Of a stretch of 64,000 nucleotides of DNA, positions 23,882 to 33,855 are shown one piece after another. Under the pieces are notes generated by a model. That model worked only from the letters and a program-made list of their open reading frames with translations, ran no database searches and was not told the origin of the DNA. The translations under genes and the position numbers were made by a program. The first letter of the stretch is position 1. Each line of letters starts with the position of its first letter. Source of the DNA: Thoreauomyces humboldtii (Eukaryota; Chytridiomycota; Chytridiomycetes; Spizellomycetales; Powellomycetaceae); assembly GCA_027596035.1 (NCBI GenBank), contig JADGJA010000014.1, positions 1 to 64,000 of the forward strand. The letters run 5' to 3'.

Positions 23882-23959
23882 TCGTGCCCAGTCTTTTCGC
23901 AAGCGACCGATGGGGCCCTCTTACAACTGTAAGAGGGCCTCATCATCGACTGGGCACGT
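23882..23959. mobile_element. Small palindromic insertion inside repeat copy A
   Basis: This ~78-bp block is present in copy A and absent from copy B, where the site reads CGCTCGTTACCGG. It begins TCGTGCCCAGTC and ends GACTGGGCACGT, an 11-bp terminal inverted repeat, and it is bordered by GTAC on both sides (23878-23881 and 23960-23963), a possible target duplication. It contains an inner hairpin, GGCCCTCTTAC at 23914-23924 with GTAAGAGGGCC at 23929-23939. It could be a MITE-like foldback or a templated palindrome. GTAC is itself palindromic, so the duplication is only suggestive. Confidence 0.6.
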
Positions 23960-24078
23960 GTACCGGTTCCCTATTTTCATCAGGTTGACGTTTTCCCTCC
24001 TCAGCGTTCCTCGTCTTGCCGATCTCATTCCACCGTAAACAGTTTGTCTTTGCCACGGTGGACATACGGCACGTGACC

Positions 24079-24267
24079 ATGGAGGGTCAACCAAGTCGCA
24101 AGCGTTCCATACCACTGTTTGGAACGCTTGCCACGGACCATGCGTTGGGCCAGTCCTCGAAGAAGCCTGCGCAAAAGATCCCCGCCAGAGTTCAGCTCAC
24201 TATCGCAGGATTTCTCCTCGCAAGACACTTCCTGACCTCGCCACGAAATGCGGTAAAGCGCAGTTGA
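24079..24267 (+). pseudogene. Truncated RPP14 copy joined to inverted TRM10 sequence
   Basis: The ATG at 24079 starts MEGQPSRKRS, as in the intact RPP14 at 25914, and keeps the frame through ARVQLTIAGF. It then runs into LLARHFLTSPRNAVKRS and a TGA at 24265-24267. Everything after IAGF is the reverse complement of TRM10 coding sequence, so this cannot be a functional RNase P subunit. Codons 11-17 also differ because of a local palindrome. A GTAAAG donor at 24253 and an acceptor at 24307-24308 would splice it in frame to the TRM10 remnant (see findings). Confidence 0.65.
24098..24131. repeat. Quasi-palindrome unique to copy A
   Basis: GCAAGCGTTCC at 24098-24108 is repeated as its exact reverse complement at 24121-24131 with a 12-nt spacer. 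Copy B keeps the first arm but has unrelated bases where the second arm would be. This looks like a template-switch mutation rather than an inherited repeat. Confidence 0.75.
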
Positions 24268-24328
24268 ACGGGCCGAGAGCTATGTCGGTTACCGCATTTC
24301 GTGGCCAGGTCAGGAAGTGTCTTGCGAG
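24217..24328. repeat. 40-bp-arm foldback at the RPP14/TRM10 junction
   Basis: The left arm 24217-24256 and right arm 24289-24328 are reverse complements with one mismatch, around a 32-nt spacer. The right arm reads through into TRM10 coding sequence (VRKCLARSDP), so the left arm is an inverted copy of it. The left arm starts a few bases after the end of repeat copy A, so this foldback marks the rearrangement breakpoint. Confidence 0.9.
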
Positions 24329-25051
24329 GTCCGATCCAGCGTACGAACGATGGGTTGAAAACGGCAAGACGCCCATGACGTTCCACGAGTCCGATGCTCT
24401 GACAGTCGCAGGCAGCGCAGAGTCTCTAATCTACCTCACAGCCGACTCCCCCAATACTCTTACTGACCTGGACGAGAGCAAAAACTACATTATTGGCGCG
24501 TTTGTGGACAAAACCGGCACAAGGTTCGCTTTTGCAAAGGCTGGCGCGACGAATCCAGTTCTCACAAACTACCATCTTCCTACAGTACTTGTGCTTTAAC
24601 AAGGCAAAAAGTCTTGGCATCCCCCATGCGAAACTTCCCATCGAAGCGTATCTAAACATGGCGACACGTAAAGTCCTTACCATCAGCCACGGTAAGTCTC
24701 TCCGAAAACCCTCGTTTAGTAGCATGGTTTTGATCTTGATTGTCTTTACTAGTATGTGAAATCATGCTCAAGCACCTTGAAACTAAAGACTGGAAGGCTT
24801 CGTTTCTGCACGCAATTCCGGCGCGGAAAGGGTTTACCGTGATTGACGGCGAGGCTTCAAATGACGAAGAGGGCGATTTGGAGGGCGATGCGGCCGCCGA
24901 GTACCCTGTGAACATCCCATCGTATTCTTCTCTATTTGCTGCCCGTGTATTTTCCGGCAAATTCATTTCCGCTCATATCAGCCTCGTATCCGCTGACTTC
25001 CTTGCGGTTTCCTATTATACATTTCTCTCTATGTGCGTTTCGCGAAACTGA
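24309..25051 (+). pseudogene. TRM10: 5'-truncated TRM10 tRNA (purine-9 N1)-methyltransferase
   Basis: The catalytic SPOUT-domain half is clear: LIYLTADSPNTLTDLDESKN, YIIGAFVDK, then CFNKAKSLGIPHAKLPI, NMATRKVLTISH and (after the intron starting GTAAGT near 24692) EIMLKHLETKDWKASF with RKG. These match the TRM10 family, which methylates position 9 of tRNA. The N-terminal half of a normal ~300-residue protein is missing. It is replaced upstream by the foldback and the RPP14 copy. The intron before YLCFNKA also has a phase problem: with the obvious GTTCGC donor (after ACAAG) and CTACAG acceptor the frame is off by one. The tail after RKGF is long and low in similarity. It may be a pseudogene, or the 3' part of a chimera. 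Confidence 0.7.
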
Positions 25052-25392
25052 GAGGACCGATAATCTTGGCAGATTTTTGGTTTGAACCAAGGATGATCGG
25101 TGTACTTTGAAGTACGGGCTGTCCTGGCGAGGTTCTGCAGCCCACAAGCACCCGGCTACTCATGCCGGGGACAGCCCGAGACAAGCTCCGCTTTGCACGA
25201 CAAAGTTGGAGAAAGAAACTGTCATGAGAGCGACTGGCAGGAGGGAATCACTGAGTAGGAGCAGGAGGCCCGCGTGAGATCCTGCCTCGATGAGCAGAGC
25301 ACGTGTTCGGCTAACAAAAGAGCCAGAGCTGGGGTCATGCTTTGCAGGCCAAAAATTCTTCAGGAACAGCCAGGAACAGAGAGCGTCCAAGA
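25052..25392. other. Convergent spacer with a small hairpin
   Basis: This lies between the TRM10 remnant and the RPP14 stop. CGGGCTGTCC at 25115-25124 pairs with GGACAGCCCG at 25169-25178. GTACTTTGAAGTAC just upstream is also nearly palindromic. No gene is seen. Confidence 0.5.
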
Positions 25393-25914
25393 CTACGAAC
25401 TCCTTCGGCTATCATGCGCGATGGAGAAGAGGTACGGCGACGAGTCCAAGACATCCATCCGATACTCCATGCCTTCATATTCTCGTAACAACGTCAAGGC
25501 GGTTCGAAGCGTGGGAAACGAGCTGGAACATGCCAAGACTGCATCAGTTCCCCATAATGGCCGAGGTCCAAGTCAACGTTCCACTCACTCATACGGCGTC
25601 CTTACGATGCCCTCCTGCGTTGCTGGATCATACTTTAGCAGATCAACGTGGTGCGCTGCCCCGACAATCCCGAAGACTTCGCGAAGGGCATGATTTATGG
25701 TATTCCGGAAGTGAAGTTCGTCAAGAGGGGTGGATTTTGGTGCCGAAGTCGCTCGGACGCGAAGGTATTGGAAGGGAAATCCTGCGATAGTGAGCTGAAC
25801 TCTGGCGGAGATCTTTTGCGCAGGCTTCTTCGAGGACTGGCCCAACGCATGGTCCGTCGCAGAGGTCAAGACAGTGGTATCAAGGGAACGCTTGCGACTT
25901 GGTTGACCCTCCAT
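25393..25914 (-). CDS. RPP14: RNase P/MRP subunit Rpp14 (Pop5/Rpp14 family)
   Basis: Two exons (25589-25914 and 25393-25522) encode 151 residues. The start is MEGQPSRKRS; an in-frame TTG upstream is not needed. After a basic N-terminus comes FQYLRVRA, then LDELHFRNTINHALREVFG, GAAHHVDLLKYD, EGIVRTPYDSF, LRTALTLLREYEG and SPYLFSIA. This is the compact alpha-beta fold of Pop5/Rpp14 proteins, which support the RNA of RNase P (tRNA 5' processing) and RNase MRP. Its first 45 codons and promoter lie in repeat copy B. It diverges from RNA14, with 239 bp between the ATGs. The gene looks intact, unlike the copy at 24079. Confidence 0.8.
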
Positions 25915-26069
25915 GGTCACGTGCTGTATGTCCACCGTGGCGAAGACAAACTGTCTACGGTGGAATGAGATCGGCAAGACGAGGAACGCTGAGGAGGGAA
26001 AACGTCAACCTGGTGAATAGGGAACCGGTAACGAGCGGGTATCTGAGTTCGCCTAGAATAGACAGGGAC
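25776..26069 (-). repeat. Inverted duplicate (copy B), the intact RPP14 5' end and promoter
   Basis: This is the partner of 23840-24214 in opposite orientation, about 1.6 kb away. It lacks the palindromic insertion, the quasi-palindrome and the foldback found in or next to copy A. It flows into complete RPP14 coding sequence, so it is the likely original. Confidence 0.9.
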
Positions 26070-26153
26070 AGTGTGTGACTCTAATCTTTCCCGAGAAGAG
26101 GACACTGACTCACAGTCCGCCATTTCCGTCAACTCAATCTTCTGCACCCCAGC

Positions 26154-29100
26154 ATGGCTACAGCATCAGAACCCGGGAGTGGGCCACTACCTGCTACTAA
26201 TACGGTCTCCGCAGATACTAAGGATGTCGCGGGCGGGCCTGGTGGCCCCGCTCTTGCTCAGGACGTCAATGGAACAAAGCCAATGGACACGGACGCACCC
26301 GCAACTCCTACCGAACCGACCCCTCCCTCTCCACAGCAAACTGACTCTTTTGGTCGGATCCTTCGAAAGGATGTTTCACCCGAAAAGCCCGTTCGAAGTG
26401 AGCGAATCGAGAAAATGCGGCAAAGGACCATCAAGGCGCCTTGGGATTCCGAAGTTTGGAACGCGTATCTCCAGGAATCGTTGATGCGAGCCGACGATGA
26501 AGGCATACGGGAGACATACGAGGATGTATTGAAACAGTTTCCCACCGCGGTGCGTTACGGCCACCGGGGGAAACGTTCATAGACGAAAAGGCTGATTTGA
26601 AGTCTTTGGTTCGCATGTATAGGCAAAGTATTGGATCGCTTTTGCCGAGTTCGAACAAAAGCACCGTCAGTTTGACCGGATGGAGGCGATCTTCGGTCGA
26701 TGCTTGCGCAACGTTCCTTCCGTCGAGCTATGGCGATTTTACCTCAACTATGTCCGCCGTTCACACACTGTGGCCAACCTGCCTCCCGACAAGAAAGCGG
26801 AAGCGCGTGCAACTGTCCTCAAAGCTTACGAGTTTGTTTTGCAAAACGTGGGATGCGACAAGGAGGCGGGACATATCTGGACCGAATACATCCATTACGT
26901 CAAGTCGGGAGAGGTAGGTCTTAGACGACCGATCATGTGGCACTGTGACGGCAAGGAGGGGCAGAGAAGCTCCTTTACATGGTCTTGGGCACAATACTTT
27001 TTGGCAATGAAACACCGAGAACGAACGTTGCAAAATCGCTGTTGTCCGTTGTGTACTTTCCTTTGTTATACTTCGCTCGGCGCTCTTCTGAGGGCTCACT
27101 GGAACGGCGAGGAATATGCACATGGGGTGGCAAACACGAGCAACATCTTGATGTTACCATCTGCTAAGTATATCTCCTTCTTCCCCCATACGTTCGTGAT
27201 CGTGCTCGCAGACATCGTCCATCTACGAAGAACAGCAGCAAATGGATCTTGTCCGCCGCGCATACAATCGCGCTATCTGGATCCCACTCACCAACATAGA
27301 GCAAATCTGGAAAGACTATGATTCATTTGAAAACGGTCTCAATAAGCTCACGGTACCGTACCTTTACGCCCTTGTCGAGAAATTTGAAAAGAAGCTGTGC
27401 TGAAGTAACCTGTTGTTTCCGCGCGTAGGCAAAGAAGTTTCTTTCGGAGAAGTCAGCGGGTTACATGACGGCTCGTACCGCTATCCGCGAGCTGAAGGCT
27501 CTCTTGGACCCCATCGAAAAGGCACAAAAGCTTTGGATGGCTCGGCCACCAACGTGGACGGATAGGGAATTGCAAATGGTAGGACGGCTGTCAAGTCTTT
27601 CTCGCCGGCATGGGCTCAAACGCATGCATGTTTGTAGCTGGTCGCATGGAAGAGGTACATTGCATGGGAGCGCTCAAATCCTTTACGACTGGAGGATAAG
27701 TCCATCTGGATCAGTCGGGTCTTGTACGCCTACAAGTCCGCGCTACTCATGCTCAGATATTACCCCGAGCTTTAGTAAGTTCCCTTGATCTTTGCCGTGG
27801 GAGCTAAGCGCTGCTGTGAGAGCCAAAAGTTGAAGTGTTATGTTTGCCTCCGCCCAGCTATGAAGCATCCTCGTTTTTGAAGGAAGTTAACCGCTCGGAG
27901 GAGGCGGCAGCCATGCTGCGATCGGGAGTCGAAACCCTGCCAGGCTCGCTTCTCTTGACATTGTCACTAGCGGAACTTGAAGAGTCCCGCAAGAAGGCGG
28001 CGTTCTGGGAGCACATCGCGCCTATCTACGACGCGCTCATCGCTCGCCTCGAAACCCAGCTCACGGATGTTCAAGCTCGGTACGATGAGGAGCGCGACAA
28101 ACTCATCGAAAGTCTCCAGAAGGGAGACAGCGGTCCTGGTGGTGCTCAGGACGACTGGGACGGAGAGCGAAGGGAGCGAGAACGAGAAAAGAATAAGGAA
28201 AGGTCCCGGGAGGTGGAGTCTCGGGTCGAAGAGAAGCGAAAGAAAGAGGTCATGGATGCTAGAAGGGCTTTGACACTTGTATGGATCGTTTACATGCGGG
28301 CTGCTCGTCGAGCCGTCAACGCCAACGCACCGCGAATTGTCTTTACAAGAGCAAGAAAGACAGGTCATTGTACGCACCATGTCTATGTCGCCGCCGCCCG
28401 CATGGAGCACTTTTGCAACAATGATGCTAATGTTGCGGGGAAGATCTTCGAAGCTGGATTGAAAACCTTTAACCCCGCCGAAGACCCGCAGGCGACAGAC
28501 TTCATCTTGAATTATCTGGATTTCCTCATCAACCTCAATGACGACAACAGTGCGTCTACCCTCCCCTGATATCTTCCGGCTTTAATGCAGGCTGACCTTT
28601 CTGGCTCCTCAGACACCCGGGCACTGTTCGAGCGAGCGCTAGCTACACTTCCAGCGGATCGCGCAAAACCTATTTGGGCACGGCTTCTAGCATACGAGTC
28701 CGAGCACGGCGATCTTGCCGTTGTACTGAAGAGTGAAAAGCGGAGAGCAGAAGCCTACCCGGATGGTAAGTTGCGTGCCCTATGAGTCGAAACACCTTCA
28801 AACAACTTATTTACAACCGATACAGAGGCATCAAACACTCTTGCGTCTCTGTCTACCTTGGCGGAGCGATGGCGGGTGCTCGGAATCGATACTGTTGGAG
28901 AAGAGGAGCTGGGGGTGTGCGGTATGTCGCCACCTTCAACTCCATTCTCTCGTCATCTGTCTCCGGGAACTCAATGCAGTATGTTTACATAGCTCAACAA
29001 GACTTAGCCCGCAAGCTCCCAAATCTCGCTGGCCTTCCCACATCAAACGCAGCGCGCTCGGGTGGATACTCGAAACCCATGGCCTCCAATCAGCCGGAAG

Positions 29101-29936
29101 ACCGGAACGGACCGCGAAGGTTCCAAAATCTGGAATCCGTCCATCCGGAACGCTATCCTCGCCCAGACCTCGCGAAATGGGCAGCCTACAAACCCGAAGA
29201 AGCGGTCAAAAAGGAACTGAAGCGACCCGACGAGTCGCGCGACCACCATCCGCCGGCGCCGATCGTCAAGGACGAGAAACCGGTGTTGCAGCGGGAAGAG
29301 CAGGGGCGTCTGGTTCCTGACGCTGTCGCGAGACTGATGGCCTTGCTCCCGCCCGCGAGGGCATACAACGGACCCGTGCTGCCCATTAAGGACATCATCG
29401 ACCTATTTCGACAGATACCGCTCCCGACACCGCCCAAACCGCCAGTCATGGTCCATCTACCACCGATCGGCCCAGTCGGGGCAACAGACGGCGTACATAG
29501 ACCGCCACAATCAAGACCTGGGTACTCAGGTCCCCCGCCTGCGCAACCGCAGAGATTCCAAGGTCCTCCCCCTGCTGGACGAGACATGGATCGAGGGCGT
29601 GGACGTGGCAGAGGAAGGGTACATATCTGCGCCTAGCTCTACTTTTGAGAGGACAACGGTGCTGACACCGACTCCCGCGATGTAGGGACGATTTGAAACC
29701 TCGGGCGGAATGCCACGGGGCACAAAGCGACGAGGCGGCTTCGATGAAGAGCAATTTGATGGTGAGCGACCTATCCCTCATTTCGAATCCGCATGTCTCC
29801 TGATGCCTGTTTACCCGAAACAGCGGGGCCATCACATGTCAATCGACCTCCCGAGTATGACGTATTTCGGGCGCGACATCAGTTCAAGCGGGTTAGAGAA
29901 AGCGGGGGCGATGGGGGTTCCGATGGAGGGATGTGA
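26154..29936 (+). CDS. RNA14: RNA14 / CstF-77 mRNA 3'-end processing factor
   Basis: Eleven exons join in phase to 951 residues: 26154-26549, 26629-26913, 27212-27352, 27429-27578, 27638-27774, 27858-28549, 28613-28765, 28826-28921, 29002-29618, 29686-29761 and 29824-29936. The HAT-repeat region starts at [13 protein letters not shown] and includes [38 protein letters not shown] and [15 protein letters not shown], which are characteristic of Rna14/CstF-77. The C-terminus has the monkeytail-type helix ([29 protein letters not shown]) that binds Rna15/CstF-64, then a Pro- and RG-rich tail. It scaffolds the cleavage factor that recognises GU-rich elements in pre-mRNA. A highly charged insert ([18 protein letters not shown]) interrupts the repeats in exon 6. 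The intron after exon 2 (298 nt) is long for this genome. Confidence 0.95.
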
Positions 29937-30147
29937 TAGACAGAGTTTACTGATACTTTTGTACGACTGAATCGAGCATTTCTTGCAAAGATCCTCTGGG
30001 TTTGCTCCTTATGGCTTTATGCAAACATTCTTAAGAGGGTTCCGACAAATCAGGGGACCCGCCGCAGTACGGCCAGCTGATTCCTTCGCTGCGTTTGATG
30101 ATGGGGGCGCTGTGCGGGAGTTTTGACGGGCTTTTGTCCTGCGCCGA

Positions 30148-31244
30148 ATGGGGTCCAAGCAACACCGTCGACGTCGTCCTTCCACTTCTCTTGTCTTCCT
30201 CTTCTCGACGAGACAGGTCAATCTGGCAGCTAGTTGGGAGTCCTTTATCTCAGACTTCATGGACATGATCGCAGATGAAACTACAAGAGCAGCTGTCGTT
30301 GCAGAACTATACGATCTTTTCAGACAGAACGTTATACGGAGATCTGACGTTCCTAACCCGGACCCGGCCCTCGCTCCCGTGTTCTTGCTCGACCCACCGG
30401 AACACTTCGGTCTTCCAGCAGGTCCCTACCCATCAATAATCACCCGTCATCTCCTGCGTGAGGGTCGAAGGAGCATGCAGTGGGGTCTGATGGCGTCCTC
30501 GGTGCCAGCCGCCGCAGAGCCGACCGGTGAGGATCCGCTGTGCTAGCGTAATTCATAGACCTTAGCACTGAAAAAAGTCCCACCCTGATTTCAGTGCAAG
30601 CAGACAATGTAGGAGAATCTGATTCGCCAGGTTTTGTGGTCAAGATTCGTCGAATCGCGACCTCCGTTGCGCCCCTCGCCTCGCTTGCTTCGACTGCTGT
30701 CGGTTCAACTTCCCGACTTCCCCCTCCTGCAAACTCAGGTCCTTCTCATGTTTCCAACTCTCCGGTTCCAATCTCGAGTATTATCCCGGAACTCTCGTCA
30801 GTTTTGACTCCGACTCCTGAGCGTTCTCACGCTAGCATCGACGAGGTCACTGCGACCCGTCCACGTTCGCCCCACAGCTCTCCAACGCCAACGCTCCACG
30901 CTACTCCCGAGAGAAGAACCCGCGACCAACGCAGCAGAGAGCAGCGGAACCGCCCCTTTTGTTTCGGAAACCGGCATGGCCGTCTTCAAGTCCGTGATAT
31001 TGCGGAAAGCAACCCCAACGTGCGTAGTGCGCTTCGTCTCTCCCAACCGCGTGAAGGGGAACCACAAATCCGTACCGTCACCGACCTATCATACGCTCGA
31101 CAGCCGTACTGGTCCTCTAGTAGGTCGAAGTGGACACCATTCATCCCCAGTCCACCGGCCTACTGCCGCCCGCTGGCAACGAAAAAAGAGTATCCGCCTA
31201 GATCGTTACGCTACTTTCTGCCAAGATGTGTGGAGCTGGAGTAG
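30148..31244 (+). CDS. Hypothetical disordered protein
   Basis: Two frames join through an intron at about 30525-30593 (GTGAGG donor, TTTCAG acceptor). Exon 1 holds a short possibly folded part (WESFISDFMDMIADETTRAA, then VVAELYDLFRQ). The rest is Ser/Pro/Thr-rich and low in complexity, with an Arg-rich stretch (ERRTRDQRSREQRNR). The stop is at 31242-31244. I do not recognise a family. The start at 30148 and additional introns in the second half are unverified. Support comes from open-frame length and intron phase only. Confidence 0.35.
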
Positions 31245-32076
31245 GGTCTTGATTGCTGGTGCGTGGAGCTGAACAATGAATCCGCGTGGCTCAATCTCTG
31301 ACTGCACTGCTGAACAGTTCCGGAAGATCAAGAATGGAGCTCTGCACCTCATTCCCCCCATCAGAAAGTGCGGAGCAGGAAAATAGGCTTTTGAGTACTG
31401 ATGCTAGGTAGCCATATACATTGAGATTAGCAATGGCTCGAAGTACCCTTCCAAAAATCACATATGAAGTCCTTCACCTCACCCCTGCTTCCCGCCCGTC
31501 CCATTGCGAGGGGGTCTTTTCGTCGACTGTCCAAGTGATGAGTCACAGGGTAAAAGGGAGAAGCGGCCAAGAGGCGGCGGCCAAAGTCCTCAGGCCGCCG
31601 CAGGCCGTGCGTGTGGCCCTTCGGCAGGAGATCATCCGCTATTGGGTCACCCTCCTGGCCTGAACAGCATGACGCCAAACGAAAACAAACTTTTCTTTGC
31701 GACCTCCTCCTTCTCAGCTGCATCGCAGGGCTGTCAGAACGACTTCTGTCCCCATCCTGACGCAGTCCATACGGCCAGATTTCATACTGCTACACTGAAG
31801 GGGTCCTGACTACAGCAATTATGAGATGTAACTAGCCTTATCTCAAGGACGAATGTTGAGATGCGAACGCGGGCTGTGAAGAAGACGTGGATCCGTCCGC
31901 TTTTTGGGTGTGGTAAGCGTGGCTGGAAGGTCCGACGAGGCAGTCGAAAAAGAACGGCATAATTTCCCCCGTCGCAACCTCACCCATACCAGCACTGCTC
32001 AGACGTTTTCCGCGAACCAAAGCTGCCAGCACTCTACTGATCCAGCAAGCATCCTCCGTCGAGCTACTCTGTCGTC
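31245..32076. other. Intergenic region upstream of RIB43A
   Basis: 832 bp with no convincing gene. A GC-rich inverted pair (GCGGCGGCC / GGCCGCCGC) lies at about 31575-31604. Confidence 0.4.
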
Positions 32077-33678
32077 ATGTATAAGGTCGAGATCCTCTCG
32101 GATACGATCCGGGATGCGGCCATCATGCGACGCAAGCATCTGGACGAGGAACGCAAGCAGCGCATCTTTGACCCAAAAATCCGCGTTCTCGGGGTAGGAG
32201 CTTGGGCATCCGTGATAAGAGATGACAAGTTGCTCATGTGATGAAAAAATATTCTCAGATCGATGTACGAGCGCTGGAGGATCAGATTCGGACAAAGAAT
32301 CAGATCAAGAACGTCGAGAAGCAGAGGGATGCCGAGTTTGGTCAGAATCCTATTCTCCTACTGAGAAGGCACTATTCGGAGCTAACCAAAATCGGTGGCC
32401 ATCTTCAACAGACAGGACGATGCGAAACACCAACGCGATCCTCCAACACCTGGATTCTGAGGCCTCCGCCCAATCCCGAACCCAACTTCAACAGCTCAAC
32501 GCCTTCCGTGATTCCCAACAGCGGCCCCACCAGCGACGCGACTACGACCTCTACGATCCTCAAGCCCTGCGAAACGACCGGCCGGCCAGGGAAGGGGACG
32601 ACGACGATCGCATCGGTCTCAGCTCGTGTCAGAGGTTCGAGGGAGAGGATCTCGCGAGCGCCGAGCGAAAGCGATTGCAGAAGCTGCAGATGAAGACCTG
32701 GAGTCAGGAAGGGGTCTGGGAGAGGAGGAACAAGAAGATGGAGGAGGCTGGAGAGAAGAGGTGGGTTCGCTATCAAGGATGTGGCGAAAAGATGATGTGG
32801 TTTCTGAAACTGGCCGGGTCGATTGTTACCAGACAATACGAAAACTATCAGAATGACATCGAACAGAAAGTCATCCAGCTGCAAAAGGCGGTCAAGGAAT
32901 CCCGGGCCGAACAAGCGCGGGCCGATCGTGACTACAATCAACAACTCGTGAGTGCTTCCAACTCTAGTCGCTGCCTCCAGATTACTGACTTGCTCTTTCC
33001 AACAGGCTGAGCTAAAACGTCAGCGGGAGATTGAGCAGAAACGTCACGACGAGGAGCAAAACACGCAGGAGATCAACCGGCAGGTCAACGGAAGTTTCCT
33101 GACCGAGCAGCCAGACGTTTTCAACATTGGCGGCGGGCATCAGTAAGTTTCACGACAACAGGCAGCAAAGCGCCCCATGTCTGATATCTCACCGGTGCTT
33201 TCGTAGGATCCGGGTAGATATCTTCAAGGGCATGACACCTGCCCAGAAGCAGTACATTCAGCAGGTTCAAGACAAGCAGCGCCAGGATGCAGAGGTGAGC
33301 TAACGAAGACTCTCCGGAGTTTCCTTTCAGTCGATTGGTACTCAGATATCCCACCTCAGATGAAGAAGGAGGCGAAGAAACAGGAGCAGGAGCGAATTGC
33401 ACGCCAGGAGGCGGCCAACATAAGAGCTGCGATGCTGTTGGAACGAGAGAAGGCGCGCCAGGTGCGCGAGGAGGCCGTGGGGCTGCGAGAGGAGAACAAG
33501 CTCAAGGCTGAGGAGCAGAAGATGAGGTACATGTCCCGTAGTGTTGATTTGGTTTTCCCAGGTGGAAAACTGACAATGATTGTATCCGAATCGTAGGCAA
33601 TACTACGTCAACCGAGTCCTCTACACGAACAAACCGACCGACGACTACTTTGGGCAGTTCAACACTACCAGTCGGTAG
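32077..33678 (+). CDS. RIBC2: RIB43A-like protein (ciliary doublet microtubule inner protein)
   Basis: Eight exons join in phase to 378 residues, the normal family size: 32077-32193, 32259-32340, 32412-32760, 32833-32947, 33006-33142, 33207-33294, 33360-33526 and 33597-33678. The start MYKVEILSDTIRDAAIMRR, the coiled-coil body and the end (YYVNRVLYTNKPTDDYFGQF, then NTTSR) match RIB43A/RIBC proteins closely. LLEREKARQVREEAV and MTPAQKQYIQQVQDKQ are also typical. RIB43A lies inside the doublet microtubules of axonemes and is kept almost only by organisms that build cilia or flagella. Its intact state here is the best evidence that this fungus makes flagellated cells. It converges on MINDY, with 177 bp between stops. 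Confidence 0.93.
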
Positions 33679-33855
33679 AACTCCCACAACCCTCCATTTG
33701 TTCATCCCAACCACCGGACAGTTCCCATTGTTGAACAGCTAGACGTCCAAAACAACTGGCATGTGATTCGCGCTTTACGGATGAGGGTGCAGTAGAAAGT
33801 TGATGCAAGGGGTGGAGAAAGCCGCGGGGTATTAGGGGGTTTAAAGATTCCCGGA

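Larger units (their letters stand above)
23840..24214 (+). repeat. Inverted duplicate (copy A) of the RPP14 promoter and 5' coding region
   Basis: This segment matches the reverse complement of 25776-26069 closely over about 294 bp, with only scattered substitutions. It covers the shared RPP14/RNA14 promoter and the first ~45 codons of RPP14. It is longer than copy B because of an extra palindromic block at 23882-23959. Outside GTCCCTGTC on one side and GGATTTC on the other the two copies diverge completely, so both breakpoints are sharp. Copy A faces TRM10-derived sequence instead of the rest of RPP14. Confidence 0.9.
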
